From Marinobacter litoralis (GTDB lineage: Bacteria > Pseudomonadota > Gammaproteobacteria > Pseudomonadales > Oleiphilaceae): a stretch of DNA of 64,000 bases. This document shows positions 1-8,424 of the stretch, piece after piece (within the stretch, counting starts at the first letter, position 1; every line of letters begins with the position of its first letter). The translations under genes and the position numbers were made by a program. Under the pieces are notes generated by a model. The model ran no database searches. It worked only from the letters and a program-made list of their open reading frames with translations, and was not told the DNA's origin. The DNA lies in contig NZ_QMDL01000003.1 in assembly GCF_003336705.1 (NCBI RefSeq), positions 558,211 to 622,210 of the forward strand, written 5' to 3'.

Positions 1-105
1 ACAAATCCACAGGAATGCGGGCCCTGTGTAAGAACGTCTCTGTCCGAGCGCCTGCGCGCCCGGCTGCGGTTGGGGGCACTTGCCCATTCCCTGGGTGATC
101 TTTGA
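1..105 (+). CDS. C-terminal fragment of an unidentified protein (cut by window start)
   Basis: An open frame enters from the left edge and ends at a TGA at 103-105, giving 34 residues. The tail is rich in Arg and Leu, contains a CGPC motif near its start and ends in SLGDL. Codon choice resembles that of the neighbouring genes. No family can be assigned from so short a piece. No clear terminator hairpin lies between this stop and the convergent gene that ends at 161. It could also be a chance open frame. Confidence 0.35.
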   Translation, partial: TNPQECGPCVRTSLSERLRARLRLGALAHSLGDL

Positions 106-160
106 ACGACATAGACCAGCTCACATTTCCTGAATTCTTATCAGAATAGAGTACGGTGGT

Positions 161-583
161 TTAGCTGGCAATGTTGAGCCTTGGAATTTCCCGTTTCGGG
201 CAGCGATCCATAACTACTTTTAAGCCGGCTTGCTCGGCCCTTTCCGCTCCGGCTTCATTGATGACACCGATTTGCAGCCAGAGTACCGGAATGTTTTCGG
301 CTATCGCTTGGTCGATCACCGCATCGGTGCGCTCCGGGGCTAGAAAGAGTTCTGCCATATCGACAGGTTCCGGAATTGAGGAAAGATCTGCGTAAACGAT
401 TTCACCAAGAACCTGTTTGCCCGCAAGCCGCGGGTTAACCGGGATAATCCGGTAGCCTTGGCGTTGCAGGTACTCCATTACTTCGTGGGATGGCCGGCTG
501 GTTTTCTCACTGGCACCTACCAGGGCAATGGTGCGAACGCTGGTTAGAATATCTCGAAGGCCTTGATCGTTCTCAATGGGCAC
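161..583 (-). CDS. CoA-binding domain protein (YccU-like)
   Basis: A 140-residue Rossmann-fold protein of the CoA-binding family related to E. coli YccU. The nucleotide-binding strand-turn reads TIALVGASEKTSRPS near residue 18, followed by the conserved YRIIPVNPR strand and a C-terminal VMDRCPKREIPR. The GTG start at 583 is chosen because AAGGAG lies 7 nt upstream and the family is about 140 residues long. A longer frame to 742 would run deep into the upstream crotonase gene. It lies 31 nt downstream of that gene and is probably cotranscribed with it. The family is thought to bind CoA or acyl-CoA, but the substrate is not established. Confidence 0.85.
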   Translation of the reverse strand: MPIENDQGLRDILTSVRTIALVGASEKTSRPSHEVMEYLQRQGYRIIPVNPRLAGKQVLGEIVYADLSSIPEPVDMAELFLAPERTDAVIDQAIAENIPVLWLQIGVINEAGAERAEQAGLKVVMDRCPKREIPRLNIAS

Positions 584-614
584 AAGTGTTCTCCTTGAAA
601 TTGCGATGGCGTGG

Positions 615-1331
615 TTACAAAAGAATGTCCAGCGCCTCAATGACCGGCGGGTTTTTGTCCGCCAGAGCGTCGAGCACCGGTTTATGCAAACGCCTTTTGT
701 GCTCGGCAAAAATGGCGCGACCTTTTTTGAAGCTTCTTGCAAACTCTAACGCGGCATCGTTCAAAGCATCAACTGAATCGAAGGTTCGGTCTATAAACCT
801 GGCGCCAGCGAGTTCCTCTGCGGTCACGCGCCGCCCGGTCAGAACCATATCGTTGAAGGTGTGTTGTGGCATGGCTTTGAGAACTACGTCGATCAGGGCA
901 GGCAGGAACGGAATGTTCATGTCGACCTCCGGGAAGCACACGTAGCCCCGGTTGCTGCGCATAAACCGGAAGTCGCAGGCGGCGGCAATCACAACCCCGT
1001 TGCCAAAGGTATGGCCATTGATGGCGGCAATAATCGGCATGGGGTACTGCAACATGACGCGGTAAATCTCATCCATGGTGGACAAGAAAGCTTTTACGTC
1101 GTCCCTGTTGCCCTTCTGGATGCTGCCCAGTAACCAGCTGACATCAATGCCCTGACTCCAGTTTTTCTCGTCGCTTGAGGTCAGTATCAGTGCTTTGTAG
1201 GTTTTGTCATCAACGACTTGGTTTAGCAGGGCCAAAAGCTGCTGTGCGAAGGCGAGATTGTTGGTGTTGCTTCCATTGTCCATGGAAAGGATCGCGACGC
1301 GATCCTTACGGCGAAGGCTGAGTGGTGGCAT
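615..1331 (-). CDS. Enoyl-CoA hydratase/isomerase family protein (Delta3,Delta2-enoyl-CoA isomerase-like)
   Basis: A 238-residue crotonase-fold protein. The oxyanion-hole segments are visible as KNWSQGIDVSWL (around residue 58) and INGHTFGNGVVIAAACDFRF (around residue 104), followed by FPEVDMNIPF. The pattern GHxxxxG...DFRFMRSNRGY...PEVDMNIPF is closer to the monofunctional Delta3,Delta2-enoyl-CoA isomerases of peroxisomes and plants than to FadB-type hydratases. A role in beta-oxidation of unsaturated fatty acids is therefore the best inference. The ATG at 1331 is preferred over a TTG at 1346, although neither has a strong ribosome-binding site. It shares its strand with the CoA-binding protein downstream. 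Confidence 0.8.
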   Translation of the reverse strand: MPPLSLRRKDRVAILSMDNGSNTNNLAFAQQLLALLNQVVDDKTYKALILTSSDEKNWSQGIDVSWLLGSIQKGNRDDVKAFLSTMDEIYRVMLQYPMPIIAAINGHTFGNGVVIAAACDFRFMRSNRGYVCFPEVDMNIPFLPALIDVVLKAMPQHTFNDMVLTGRRVTAEELAGARFIDRTFDSVDALNDAALEFARSFKKGRAIFAEHKRRLHKPVLDALADKNPPVIEALDILL

Positions 1332-1405
1332 GTAACTGTGTCTCAAACAGGCGTAACCACATCATCACGGCACCCTTCGTGCGCGTGACGATGTGGTGGG
1401 TTGTT

Positions 1406-2293
1406 TTACTCGTCGTCAGGCCAGCCGGCTAGCGGCGGCACTGGGCCTTTCACGTAAGCATCGGGGGCTTGCACAAAGAGATCCTGCATCAAATCCTTTT
1501 TGGTGAACTCCGGATTGGCCCGGTAATGCTCGAACTCTTCAACGCCTTGGGTGCGTAGAAAATCCTCGTCGATGAGCAACTGACCGGTCACCTCGCGACC
1601 CTGTGTTTTCAACACGGCCAGAGCCGCATCGGCCATGATTTTGGGTGTACGGGCCCGCTCCATGGTTTCCTTACCGGCAAACGCAATGGCATCGGTACGA
1701 ATAACGGTGCGTGGCCACAGAGCGTTGACCGCAATACCGTAGCGCTTGAATTCATCGGACATGCCCAGGGTCAACATCGACATGCCGTATTTGGTCAAGG
1801 TGTAGGGCGCGTGGTTGCGAATCCAGCTGCGGTCGAGATCCAGTGGTGGAGAAAAGCTCAGAATGTGCCCGTTTTCAGACTTCTTCAGATGCGGCAGTGC
1901 CTTTTGGCTGAGCAGAAACACCGCACGGAAGTTAATCTGCATCATCAGGTCGAGCTTTTTCAGCGGCGTGGATTCAACGCCGGATAGGGCGATGGCACCC
2001 GCGTTGTTGATAATGCCATCAATGCCGCCGAAGGTTTCAACCGTTTTGGCGATCAGGTTGTCGACGTCTTCTTCGCTTCGGACATCTACCTTGATGGCCA
2101 GGCCTTGGCCGCCTGCTTCCTCGACTTCTTTGGCAACAGAATGAATGGTGCCTTTCAGTGTCGGGTGGGGCTGGTCAGATTTGGCCGCGATAACAATGTT
2201 GGCGCCTTCGGCCGCGCAGGCCAATGCGACTTCCCGGCCTATTCCGCGACTGGCGCCAGTGATGATGATGGTCTTATTTTTTAGTGAACTCAT
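1406..2293 (-). CDS. Short-chain dehydrogenase/reductase, HSDL2-like
   Basis: A 295-residue NAD(P)-dependent SDR. The dinucleotide-binding motif TGASRGIG starts near residue 13, NNAG lies near residue 96, and the catalytic YTLTK (Tyr and Lys four apart) is preceded by the Ser-containing strand HILSFSPPLDL. An insertion after the first helix (SDQPHPTLKGTIHSVAKEVE) and the SFSPPL strand are typical of the hydroxysteroid dehydrogenase-like 2 (HSDL2) subgroup. Here it lacks the C-terminal SCP2 domain found in animal homologues. ATG with CAGGAG 5-6 nt upstream. The substrate is unknown; a lipid or acyl-CoA role is suggested by the adjacent crotonase. Confidence 0.88.
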   Translation of the reverse strand: MSSLKNKTIIITGASRGIGREVALACAAEGANIVIAAKSDQPHPTLKGTIHSVAKEVEEAGGQGLAIKVDVRSEEDVDNLIAKTVETFGGIDGIINNAGAIALSGVESTPLKKLDLMMQINFRAVFLLSQKALPHLKKSENGHILSFSPPLDLDRSWIRNHAPYTLTKYGMSMLTLGMSDEFKRYGIAVNALWPRTVIRTDAIAFAGKETMERARTPKIMADAALAVLKTQGREVTGQLLIDEDFLRTQGVEEFEHYRANPEFTKKDLMQDLFVQAPDAYVKGPVPPLAGWPDDE

Positions 2294-2313
2294 GACAGCT
2301 CCTGAACAGTGAA

Positions 2314-2387
2314 GGCTAACACCGGAGCAGCGCTCATCCGATCAGGCTGCTGGATTCGCAAACGACGACCGAAGGCTGCTGTTAGCC
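2314..2387. repeat. Interrupted inverted repeat upstream of the SDR gene
   Basis: GGCTAAC at 2314-2320 pairs with GTTAGCC at 2381-2387. The adjacent AGCAGC and GCTGCT blocks extend the pairing after a 5-nt bulge. It lies in the 174-bp gap between the SDR start and the folE stop, in the SDR leader if transcription starts upstream. It has no T-tract, so it is not a typical intrinsic terminator. Its function is unknown. Confidence 0.3.
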
Positions 2388-2467
2388 GGTACTCGCCTAT
2401 CCTGTCGCAACCTTAACCGTTTTCCAGCAGCCAAAAACGCCAATCTAAGTAGGGTAATGTGCCAAAT

Positions 2468-3040
2468 TCATCCGCGGTTGCTCGAAATCAGCGTCAGGAA
2501 CTCGCTGCGGGTTGCTTGGGATTTGCGGAATTGGCCCAGCATCATCGAGGTTTTCATGCGGCTATTCTGCTTTTCAACACCGCGCATCATCATGCACATA
2601 TGTTGTGCTTCGATCACCACCCCGACACCCTTCGCGCCGGTTACGCTTTCAACGGCTTCGGCAATTTGCCGTGTCAGGTTTTCCTGGATTTGCAGGCGGC
2701 GGGCGTACATATCTACGATACGCGCAAACTTGGAGAGCCCCAGCACCTTACCTTGCGGCAAATAAGCGATGTGGCATTTGCCGATGAACGGAAGCATATG
2801 GTGTTCACACATGCTGTAAAGCTCGATGTCCTGGACCACCACCATTTCATCCATAGCTGACTCGAACACTGCATTATTCACCAGGCTCTGCAGGTCCTGT
2901 TGATAGCCACGCGTTAAAAACTGCATGGCTTTTGCAGCACGGGCTGGGGTGTCCATCAGGCCTTCGCGGCTGGGGTTTTCTCCCAAGCCTTCCAGAATCG
3001 CGTGGTAATGGCCGGTAAGATCATCAAGAGGTAGAGACAT
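2468..3040 (-). CDS. folE: GTP cyclohydrolase I (type IA)
   Basis: This enzyme converts GTP to 7,8-dihydroneopterin triphosphate, the first step of folate and tetrahydropterin synthesis. The 190-residue form has the zinc-binding [10 protein letters not shown] motif (Cys78, His80/81) and the second cysteine in QHMCMMMRG (Cys149). The core [19 protein letters not shown] is also present. The ATG at 3040 with GGGAA upstream is preferred; an extension to a TTG at 3067 adds nine non-conserved residues. It is monocistronic by position: the gene upstream (3216) is divergent, and the SDR gene lies 174 bp downstream. Confidence 0.97.
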   Translation of the reverse strand: MSLPLDDLTGHYHAILEGLGENPSREGLMDTPARAAKAMQFLTRGYQQDLQSLVNNAVFESAMDEMVVVQDIELYSMCEHHMLPFIGKCHIAYLPQGKVLGLSKFARIVDMYARRLQIQENLTRQIAEAVESVTGAKGVGVVIEAQHMCMMMRGVEKQNSRMKTSMMLGQFRKSQATRSEFLTLISSNRG

Positions 3041-3215
3041 AGTGGTTCCCGATAGTGTGCCTGTCAAAGTGTGAAGCTTAAGGCAAATCGCGCTTCACCT
3101 CCATGATTTAGGCTGTTCGGTGGTTCTGAGCGAGGGCAAGGATGCCGGGGCGAGGTGGCCAGTGATGGAGCTTTGCACTAAAGTTGTTTGTTCACAGGGG
3201 GTGTAAGGGCAAATC

Positions 3216-4145
3216 ATGGGTCAGTTTATGTCGGGGTCAATGGCAGGAACGTGTGAAATGGCTGCCACGTTAGAGGCTTGGCAACAAACGGGAAAGTGGT
3301 TCAGCTATGGTGGCCATGCCGTTTTTAGCCGCATGGCAGGCCAGGGCGAAGCGTTAGTGCTGCTGCATGGTTTCCCTTCGGCCAGTTGGGACTGGAGTCG
3401 GCTCTGGCCGATGTTGACCCGGCACTATCAGGTATTGGCGTTGGATATGCTGGGTTTCGGATTTTCCGATAAGCCGCAATCTTACCGTTACAGCATTGAA
3501 GACCAAGCGGATTTGGTTCAGGGCTGGTTGGAAGGGCTCGGGTTGCCGGAAGTGCACCTGATGGCACACGACTACGGCACTTCTGTGGTGCAGGAACTGT
3601 TGGCGAGAGATCAGGAAGGCGCCTTGGGGTTTCGGATCAGCAGCGTATGTTTGTTGAATGGCGGCCTCTTTCCCGAAGTGCACTCTCCTTTATTCATACA
3701 GAAAGTGCTGAAGAGTCCGTTGGGCGGGTTTATCAGTCGGGGGCTTACCAAAGCCACTTTTGAGCGAAGTTTTCGGCGACTGTTTGGTGCAGACAATCAG
3801 CCAGACGGTGACGATCTGCTGGATTTCTGGCATTTGCTGAATTACAACAACGGCCGCGGCATTCTGCACGAGCTTATCCAGTTTATGGAAGAGCGCCGTT
3901 GCCATCGCAATCGGTGGGTGGGTGCGCTGCAGCAGGCGAATCAACCGATGCGGCTCATTTCAGGTATGGCAGACCCGGTATCGGGTGCCGCCATGGTCAG
4001 GCGCTACCGTGAGCTGGTGCCCTCGGCAGATGTGGTCAGTCTCAGGCGTGTGGGGCATTACCCGCATTTTGAGAAGCCTTGGGACGTGTTTTCGGCTTAC
4101 CGAGATTTCAGAACGAACCTTTTAACACCGCCGGAGCAGGGTTAA
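3216..4145 (+). CDS. Alpha/beta hydrolase, epoxide hydrolase/MEST-like
   Basis: A 309-residue alpha/beta-fold hydrolase. The oxyanion-hole segment HGFP is at 51-54. The nucleophile elbow reads AHDYGTS, making Asp119 the nucleophile as in epoxide hydrolases and haloalkane dehalogenases, rather than a serine. The acid is probably in GMADP (around residue 255) and the base His is in GHYPHFEKP. The HDYG elbow and overall layout resemble the MEST/PEG1 group. The ATG at 3216 has AAGGG 7 nt upstream; an internal ATG at 3258 (MAATLEAW) is a plausible shorter start. Its last 4 nt overlap the convergent diguanylate cyclase gene. The substrate is unknown. Confidence 0.85.
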   Translation: MGQFMSGSMAGTCEMAATLEAWQQTGKWFSYGGHAVFSRMAGQGEALVLLHGFPSASWDWSRLWPMLTRHYQVLALDMLGFGFSDKPQSYRYSIEDQADLVQGWLEGLGLPEVHLMAHDYGTSVVQELLARDQEGALGFRISSVCLLNGGLFPEVHSPLFIQKVLKSPLGGFISRGLTKATFERSFRRLFGADNQPDGDDLLDFWHLLNYNNGRGILHELIQFMEERRCHRNRWVGALQQANQPMRLISGMADPVSGAAMVRRYRELVPSADVVSLRRVGHYPHFEKPWDVFSAYRDFRTNLLTPPEQG

Positions 4146-5287
4146 GCCACCTCGCCGCCTTTGCTGATCGGAGGCAAGGGCTCTTCCTCGACCGAGGCCA
4201 CCACCGAGTCGGGTTTAGGTGCGTTTACAATCTGGTTGCGGCCCTGATGTTTGGCGGTATACAGCGCCTGATCGGCCCGGTTGAGCCAGGTCGACCAGGT
4301 TTCACCTTGGCAAACTTCGGCCACGCCGGCGCTGGCGGTTACCCGGATACCTTCCAGAAAGGGTGTGGCACTGATGCTACTTAATAATTGGTGAGCCAGA
4401 GTGTCGGCATCCTTTTGGCGGGTTTCCGGCAGCACGATCATGAATTCTTCACCGCCGATACGGAACAGTTGATCGTTCTCCCGCAGCCGTTTCCGAATGC
4501 GTAGAGCGAGCTCTTTCAGAACTTTGTCACCCGCCAGATGACCCCATTGGTCATTGATAACCTTGAAGTAGTCCAAGTCCAATATTACCAGGCTTGAAAC
4601 TCGTTCGTAGCGTTCGCGCATCTGGATCTGGCTGTTGAGGATATCGGCAAGCTGAGAGCGGTTCAGGCAGCCGGTGAGCGGATCGGTGGTGGCCAGCTTT
4701 GTCAGTTCTTGTTGCATGCGTCCGACCAGCCAGGCAAACACCATGGCAAACACACAGCTCAAACCAAGGGAGAAGGTGATGCGCCAGAAATCGGCTTCTG
4801 AAAACTTCAGGAACGAGGTTACCGACATGACCGTGACAAACAGAATGTTGCAAACACCCGCTTCTTTCAGAGGGAGCAGGAAGAACAAAGCGATGGCGGC
4901 CGGATAGGCCCAGTACAGGCCTGCGTGCCCGTTGATGGCGGTGGAATAGGCGGCGGAAACCACGGCCAGAATCGGGAATAGCCAGCCCTTCAGAAAATAC
5001 CGGCCGGTCAGCCGCAAACAGCCGATAACGAGCACTGCATTGGCACAGAATAAGGCTAAAAGCCCGGCGAGTAAGTGATTGCCATGCTGCCACTGAATGA
5101 GAATCAGTGGAACGACGGCGATAAAAGCCCAGAAGTGCAAGTGGTAAACCAATTGCCGCCTGAACCCCAGCACCGCGAGGTTGGGGTTAGACTGCATGGT
5201 TTCTGGCGAGGACAGAAGGTTCACACTCAGCTCCGGCTGATCATCTACGGCACGCACCCTGTGCCTTTGTTGATTAGAGTCTAGCAC
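4142..5287 (-). CDS. Membrane-bound diguanylate cyclase (GGDEF)
   Basis: A predicted inner-membrane protein of 381 residues. About six hydrophobic segments occupy roughly residues 45-195, followed by a GGDEF domain that makes cyclic di-GMP. The active site reads FRIGGEEFMIVLP, and an RxxD inhibitory site (REND) lies exactly five residues before GGEEF, so product inhibition is likely. TTDPLTGCLNR and DLDYFKVINDQWGH are the usual early motifs. The GTG at 5287 and an ATG at 5197 (MQSNPNLAV) are both possible starts, and neither has a good ribosome-binding site. No EAL domain is present. The N-terminal sensor type is not recognisable. Confidence 0.9.
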   Translation of the reverse strand: MLDSNQQRHRVRAVDDQPELSVNLLSSPETMQSNPNLAVLGFRRQLVYHLHFWAFIAVVPLILIQWQHGNHLLAGLLALFCANAVLVIGCLRLTGRYFLKGWLFPILAVVSAAYSTAINGHAGLYWAYPAAIALFFLLPLKEAGVCNILFVTVMSVTSFLKFSEADFWRITFSLGLSCVFAMVFAWLVGRMQQELTKLATTDPLTGCLNRSQLADILNSQIQMRERYERVSSLVILDLDYFKVINDQWGHLAGDKVLKELALRIRKRLRENDQLFRIGGEEFMIVLPETRQKDADTLAHQLLSSISATPFLEGIRVTASAGVAEVCQGETWSTWLNRADQALYTAKHQGRNQIVNAPKPDSVVASVEEEPLPPISKGGEVA

Positions 5288-5327
5288 GGTAGTTTTCGCT
5301 TAGAAGTCGAAATTGGATTGTTTTTAA

Positions 5328-5341
5328 CGTCAATATTGACG
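5328..5341. promoter_or_regulatory. 14-bp perfect palindrome between divergent genes, candidate operator
   Basis: CGTCAATATTGACG is a perfect dyad in the short gap between the divergent diguanylate cyclase and patatin genes, placed where it could affect either promoter. The binding protein is unknown. A 14-bp perfect palindrome can arise by chance in 64 kb, so the call is tentative. Confidence 0.35.
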
Positions 5342-5438
5342 ATTTATGCACAATACCAATGGGTGCCATGAATTTTGTTCAGTTGGCTGTACCCTTGAGC
5401 CTTCGTTAAACTCCTGCCAGCTAACGAGAGGATATCGA

Positions 5439-6521
5439 ATGACTGCAGTTCATACCCGTGCCCCGGCACTCACGATCCGAGCTGGCCGCCGCGCCTTGGA
5501 ACGGCTGCGACAGAAACCACTGGAAGTGTCAGATGTACATGTGGTTCCAGGCGCTGCCGGAGGCCCGAAAGCGCTGGGCATCAGCGGTCTGGACAAGGCC
5601 ATATTCGGAGAGTGGCTGGCCGGTGCCGAGCAGGAAATTGCGCTGATTGGTTCATCGATAGGGAGTTGGCGTTTTGCTGCTGTGGCTTCCTCTGACAACC
5701 CTCGCGCCCAATTGAGCAAGTTGGCGGAGCTATACACCCAGCAGCGTTTCAGCAAAGGCGTTAGTGCCGAGGAAGTCAGTCGCAAAAGTGTCGCGTTCTT
5801 GCAAGAGCTGCTTGGTGGTCGGGAAGATTACCTGTTGGCCCATCCGGTGTACCGGCTGAGTGTCGTGGTAGTGCGGAGCCTTGGGTTGCTGCAGCATGAT
5901 TCGAAAGGCCGCTTGGGTATGGGGCTGATGAGCGCTATCAGTGCCAATATGCTCAGCCGTCGCCACCTGAGCCGATTCATGGAGCGGGGCTTTGTACACG
6001 ATGCCCGGCAAAAAACACCGATATCCACCCACGCCGAGTTCCCACGCCATGAAGTGGCTCTGACCCCTGATAATTTGCTATCAGCCTTGCTGGCCTCGGC
6101 ATCTATCCCGATGGTGATGTCGGCGGTGCACAACATTCCGGGAGCCCCGGCCGGGGTCTACCGTGACGGCGGGCTGCTGGATTACCACCTTGATCTGCCA
6201 TATGAGCAGCCCGGGATTGTGCTTTACCCGCACTTTACCGATCGAGTGGTACCGGGATGGTTTGACAAGACATTGCCGTGGCGCAAGGGCGACGCCACTC
6301 GCCTGCAAGATGTGCTTTTGTTATCACCGTCCCGAGACTATTTGGACGCCTTGCCGGACCGCAAACTGCCGGATCGGAAGGATTTCGAAACCTACCTGGG
6401 GGACGATGCCGGGCGGGAGAAGTCTTGGCGCCGGGCCATTGCCGAGAGCGACCGCCTCGGGGACGAGTTTTTGGAGCTGCTCGCGACAGGGCGGCTTTTG
6501 GAGCAGGTTCAGCCCCTGTGA
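5439..6521 (+). CDS. Patatin-like phospholipase
   Basis: A 360-residue patatin-family acyl hydrolase. The glycine-rich oxyanion segment is PGAAGGPKALGISGLD (residues 37-52), the nucleophile elbow is GSSIG (Ser73), and the dyad aspartate is in YRDGGLLD (Asp243). No signal peptide is visible, so it is probably cytosolic. The ATG at 5439 has GAGAGGAT just upstream; the frame extends to 5346, but that segment is not protein-like. It converges with the PAS protein gene, leaving only 4 nt between stops. The lipid substrate cannot be told from sequence. Confidence 0.88.
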   Translation: MTAVHTRAPALTIRAGRRALERLRQKPLEVSDVHVVPGAAGGPKALGISGLDKAIFGEWLAGAEQEIALIGSSIGSWRFAAVASSDNPRAQLSKLAELYTQQRFSKGVSAEEVSRKSVAFLQELLGGREDYLLAHPVYRLSVVVVRSLGLLQHDSKGRLGMGLMSAISANMLSRRHLSRFMERGFVHDARQKTPISTHAEFPRHEVALTPDNLLSALLASASIPMVMSAVHNIPGAPAGVYRDGGLLDYHLDLPYEQPGIVLYPHFTDRVVPGWFDKTLPWRKGDATRLQDVLLLSPSRDYLDALPDRKLPDRKDFETYLGDDAGREKSWRRAIAESDRLGDEFLELLATGRLLEQVQPL

Positions 6522-6525
6522 AACA

Positions 6526-7530
6526 CTAATCCACGTCTGGGGATTTGATCTGTGCGCTAAGCCGAAACCCGGCGATACCTCTTACCGGGTCGGTTAAGGC
6601 TATCAATCGCAGGGTAACCGGAATGGATTGCTCAGCATGCTCACCCACTAGGGCGAGATCGGCCTGAGTCATGTCCTGGTCAGTGCGGGCAGCTTCCAGA
6701 CATTCCGTAAAACGCTGCTGGTCGGCCTGCGCGACCAGCTGCTGGAAGGGAGTTTGGTCCAAATCGGACGGTGCTTGCTTGAATATGTCGGCCGCGAGGG
6801 CCGAGATGTAGGAAATTTGGCCCTGTTCGTCCAGCTCAGCAATCAGGTTGCCCGACAGATTGATTAAATCCCGTGACCGACTCTCGCTGTCGTTGAGTGC
6901 TTGTCTTAGAACGAGTTTTTCAACGTTCAGGTTGGCGATTTTCTGGTTTTGGATCTTCAGCTCTTTTTGTTGCCGCCTTGCTAGCTTGCGTTGCTGGTGA
7001 TTGCGCCAGCACAAGTAGAGCGACAGAAAAAAGGCCAGCAAGGACAATGCTATACCGCTTATAAGGATCAGCCAGCGGGAACGTTTAGCGGGCGCGGTGA
7101 GCAGTTGGGCGTCGGGCAGTGTGGTAACCATTGATCGATTGCCATCGACATTCAGTTCACTACGCAGAGCATGGCGGTTCATGGGCGTGTGGATGGAGCC
7201 AAGCTCCAGTAGCGGTCTTTTGGTGTGTCGGTCCAGGGTGTCAATGCGTAGGCGCAGGTGTTGTGGCATGGCTTTCGCCAGTGGCACCTTTAACAGGGAT
7301 ACATCGTTCCCGTGCCGGTATAACTGATCGAGCACCATGAGAACCAGTGTTCGGTGCTGTTGCTGATAATGTTGATAGGCTAGGGTTTCGGCTTGGGATG
7401 CAACGCGTGTGGCGACGGATACACTGAGCGTAGTTCCAACCAGCAGAATAACCACGGGCACCCATAAGCCAGACCAAAGAGCCCCGCGGATTCTCGAAAA
7501 TAGTGTCGTGCTGTCCAGGCTGCTGCCCAT
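6526..7530 (-). CDS. Membrane PAS-domain protein without a recognisable output domain
   Basis: A 334-residue protein with a transmembrane helix near residues 20-42, a periplasmic region of about 110 residues, and a second helix near 155-175. A charged coiled coil (about 178-215) and a C-terminal PAS domain (about 220-334, beginning DLINLSGNLIAELDEQGQIS) follow. No histidine kinase, GGDEF, EAL or methyl-accepting domain follows the PAS fold, and the frame stops cleanly. The ATG is preceded by GAGGGAGGG. It may signal through a partner protein. Its function is unknown. Confidence 0.7.
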   Translation of the reverse strand: MGSSLDSTTLFSRIRGALWSGLWVPVVILLVGTTLSVSVATRVASQAETLAYQHYQQQHRTLVLMVLDQLYRHGNDVSLLKVPLAKAMPQHLRLRIDTLDRHTKRPLLELGSIHTPMNRHALRSELNVDGNRSMVTTLPDAQLLTAPAKRSRWLILISGIALSLLAFFLSLYLCWRNHQQRKLARRQQKELKIQNQKIANLNVEKLVLRQALNDSESRSRDLINLSGNLIAELDEQGQISYISALAADIFKQAPSDLDQTPFQQLVAQADQQRFTECLEAARTDQDMTQADLALVGEHAEQSIPVTLRLIALTDPVRGIAGFRLSAQIKSPDVD

Positions 7531-7611
7531 GCCAGGACCCTCCCTCAGGCTTTCCGTTGGTCAGCCAATCCACAATAGACCAGTCTGCACCATCGGAAAA
7601 GCGAGAGAGAC

Positions 7612-8424
7612 TTAATAACTGCTGTTACGAGCGCCGCCGTAGACCAGCAAAAACGTCAGAAAGGCCGTGACCACAACCGATGGGCCTGCCGGTGTGTCCA
7701 AGTGCCACGACAAGGTCAGGCCGCCTGAAACCGCGATAAATCCGAAAACAATTGCCAGGCCCAGCATGTGTTCCGGTGTTTTTGCCAAGCGCCTTGCTGT
7801 GGCCGCGGGAATGATCAGCAAAGCGGTAATCAACAGCACGCCTACGATTTTCATCGCCACCGCAATAACCAGAGCGAACATTAACATCAACGCCAGTCGA
7901 AGCCGCTCTACCGGGATGCCTTCCACGCGCGCGAGCTCCTCGTGGATGGTACTCATCAACAACTGTCGCCACAGCAGTGCCAACAGCGCGAGCACCACGG
8001 CGGCACCGCCGTATATCCAGAGCAGGTCCTGGCGACTCATTGCAAGTAGGTCGCCGAACAGCAACCCGGTAAGATCAACGCGGATATCCGGCATAAAACT
8101 GAGTGTTACCAGGCCGATGGCCAGCGCGCTGTGGGCCAGAATACCCAGCAAGGTATCGGTGGCCAGAGCTCGGGTTCGGGAGAGCAGCACCAAAGCCAGT
8201 GCAATGAGCAGGCAGGTGATGATCACGCCAAGATTGAGCGGAATGCTGATTAGAAAGCTTAACGCGATGCCCAGCAGGGCCGAGTGGGCCAGAGTATCCC
8301 CGAAGTAGGCCAAACGCCGCCACACCACAAAGCAGCCGAGAGGACCGGCTACCAGAGCGACCCCAAGCCCTCCAAGCAATGCCCGCCAGAAAAAGTCACC
8401 CAGAATCAGATCAATGATGTTCAT
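7612..8424 (-). CDS. znuB: Zinc ABC transporter permease ZnuB
   Basis: A 270-residue ABC-3 family permease with about eight hydrophobic segments. The hallmark AYFGDTLAHSALLGIAL lies near residue 40, and a cytoplasmic loop with HEELARVEGIPVERLRL contacts the ATPase. It imports Zn2+ (or Mn2+ in relatives) across the inner membrane with ZnuC. The ATG lies inside the end of znuC with a 14-nt overlap, implying translational coupling. The periplasmic ligand-binding component ZnuA is not encoded next to it. Confidence 0.93.
   Translation of the reverse strand: MNIIDLILGDFFWRALLGGLGVALVAGPLGCFVVWRRLAYFGDTLAHSALLGIALSFLISIPLNLGVIITCLLIALALVLLSRTRALATDTLLGILAHSALAIGLVTLSFMPDIRVDLTGLLFGDLLAMSRQDLLWIYGGAAVVLALLALLWRQLLMSTIHEELARVEGIPVERLRLALMLMFALVIAVAMKIVGVLLITALLIIPAATARRLAKTPEHMLGLAIVFGFIAVSGGLTLSWHLDTPAGPSVVVTAFLTFLLVYGGARNSSY

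Noticed and set aside
161..742. Long form (193 residues) of the CoA-binding protein
   Set aside because: The extra N-terminus overlaps the crotonase gene by over 120 nt and is Arg/Thr/Cys-rich non-family sequence; the GTG at 583 has a good ribosome-binding site.
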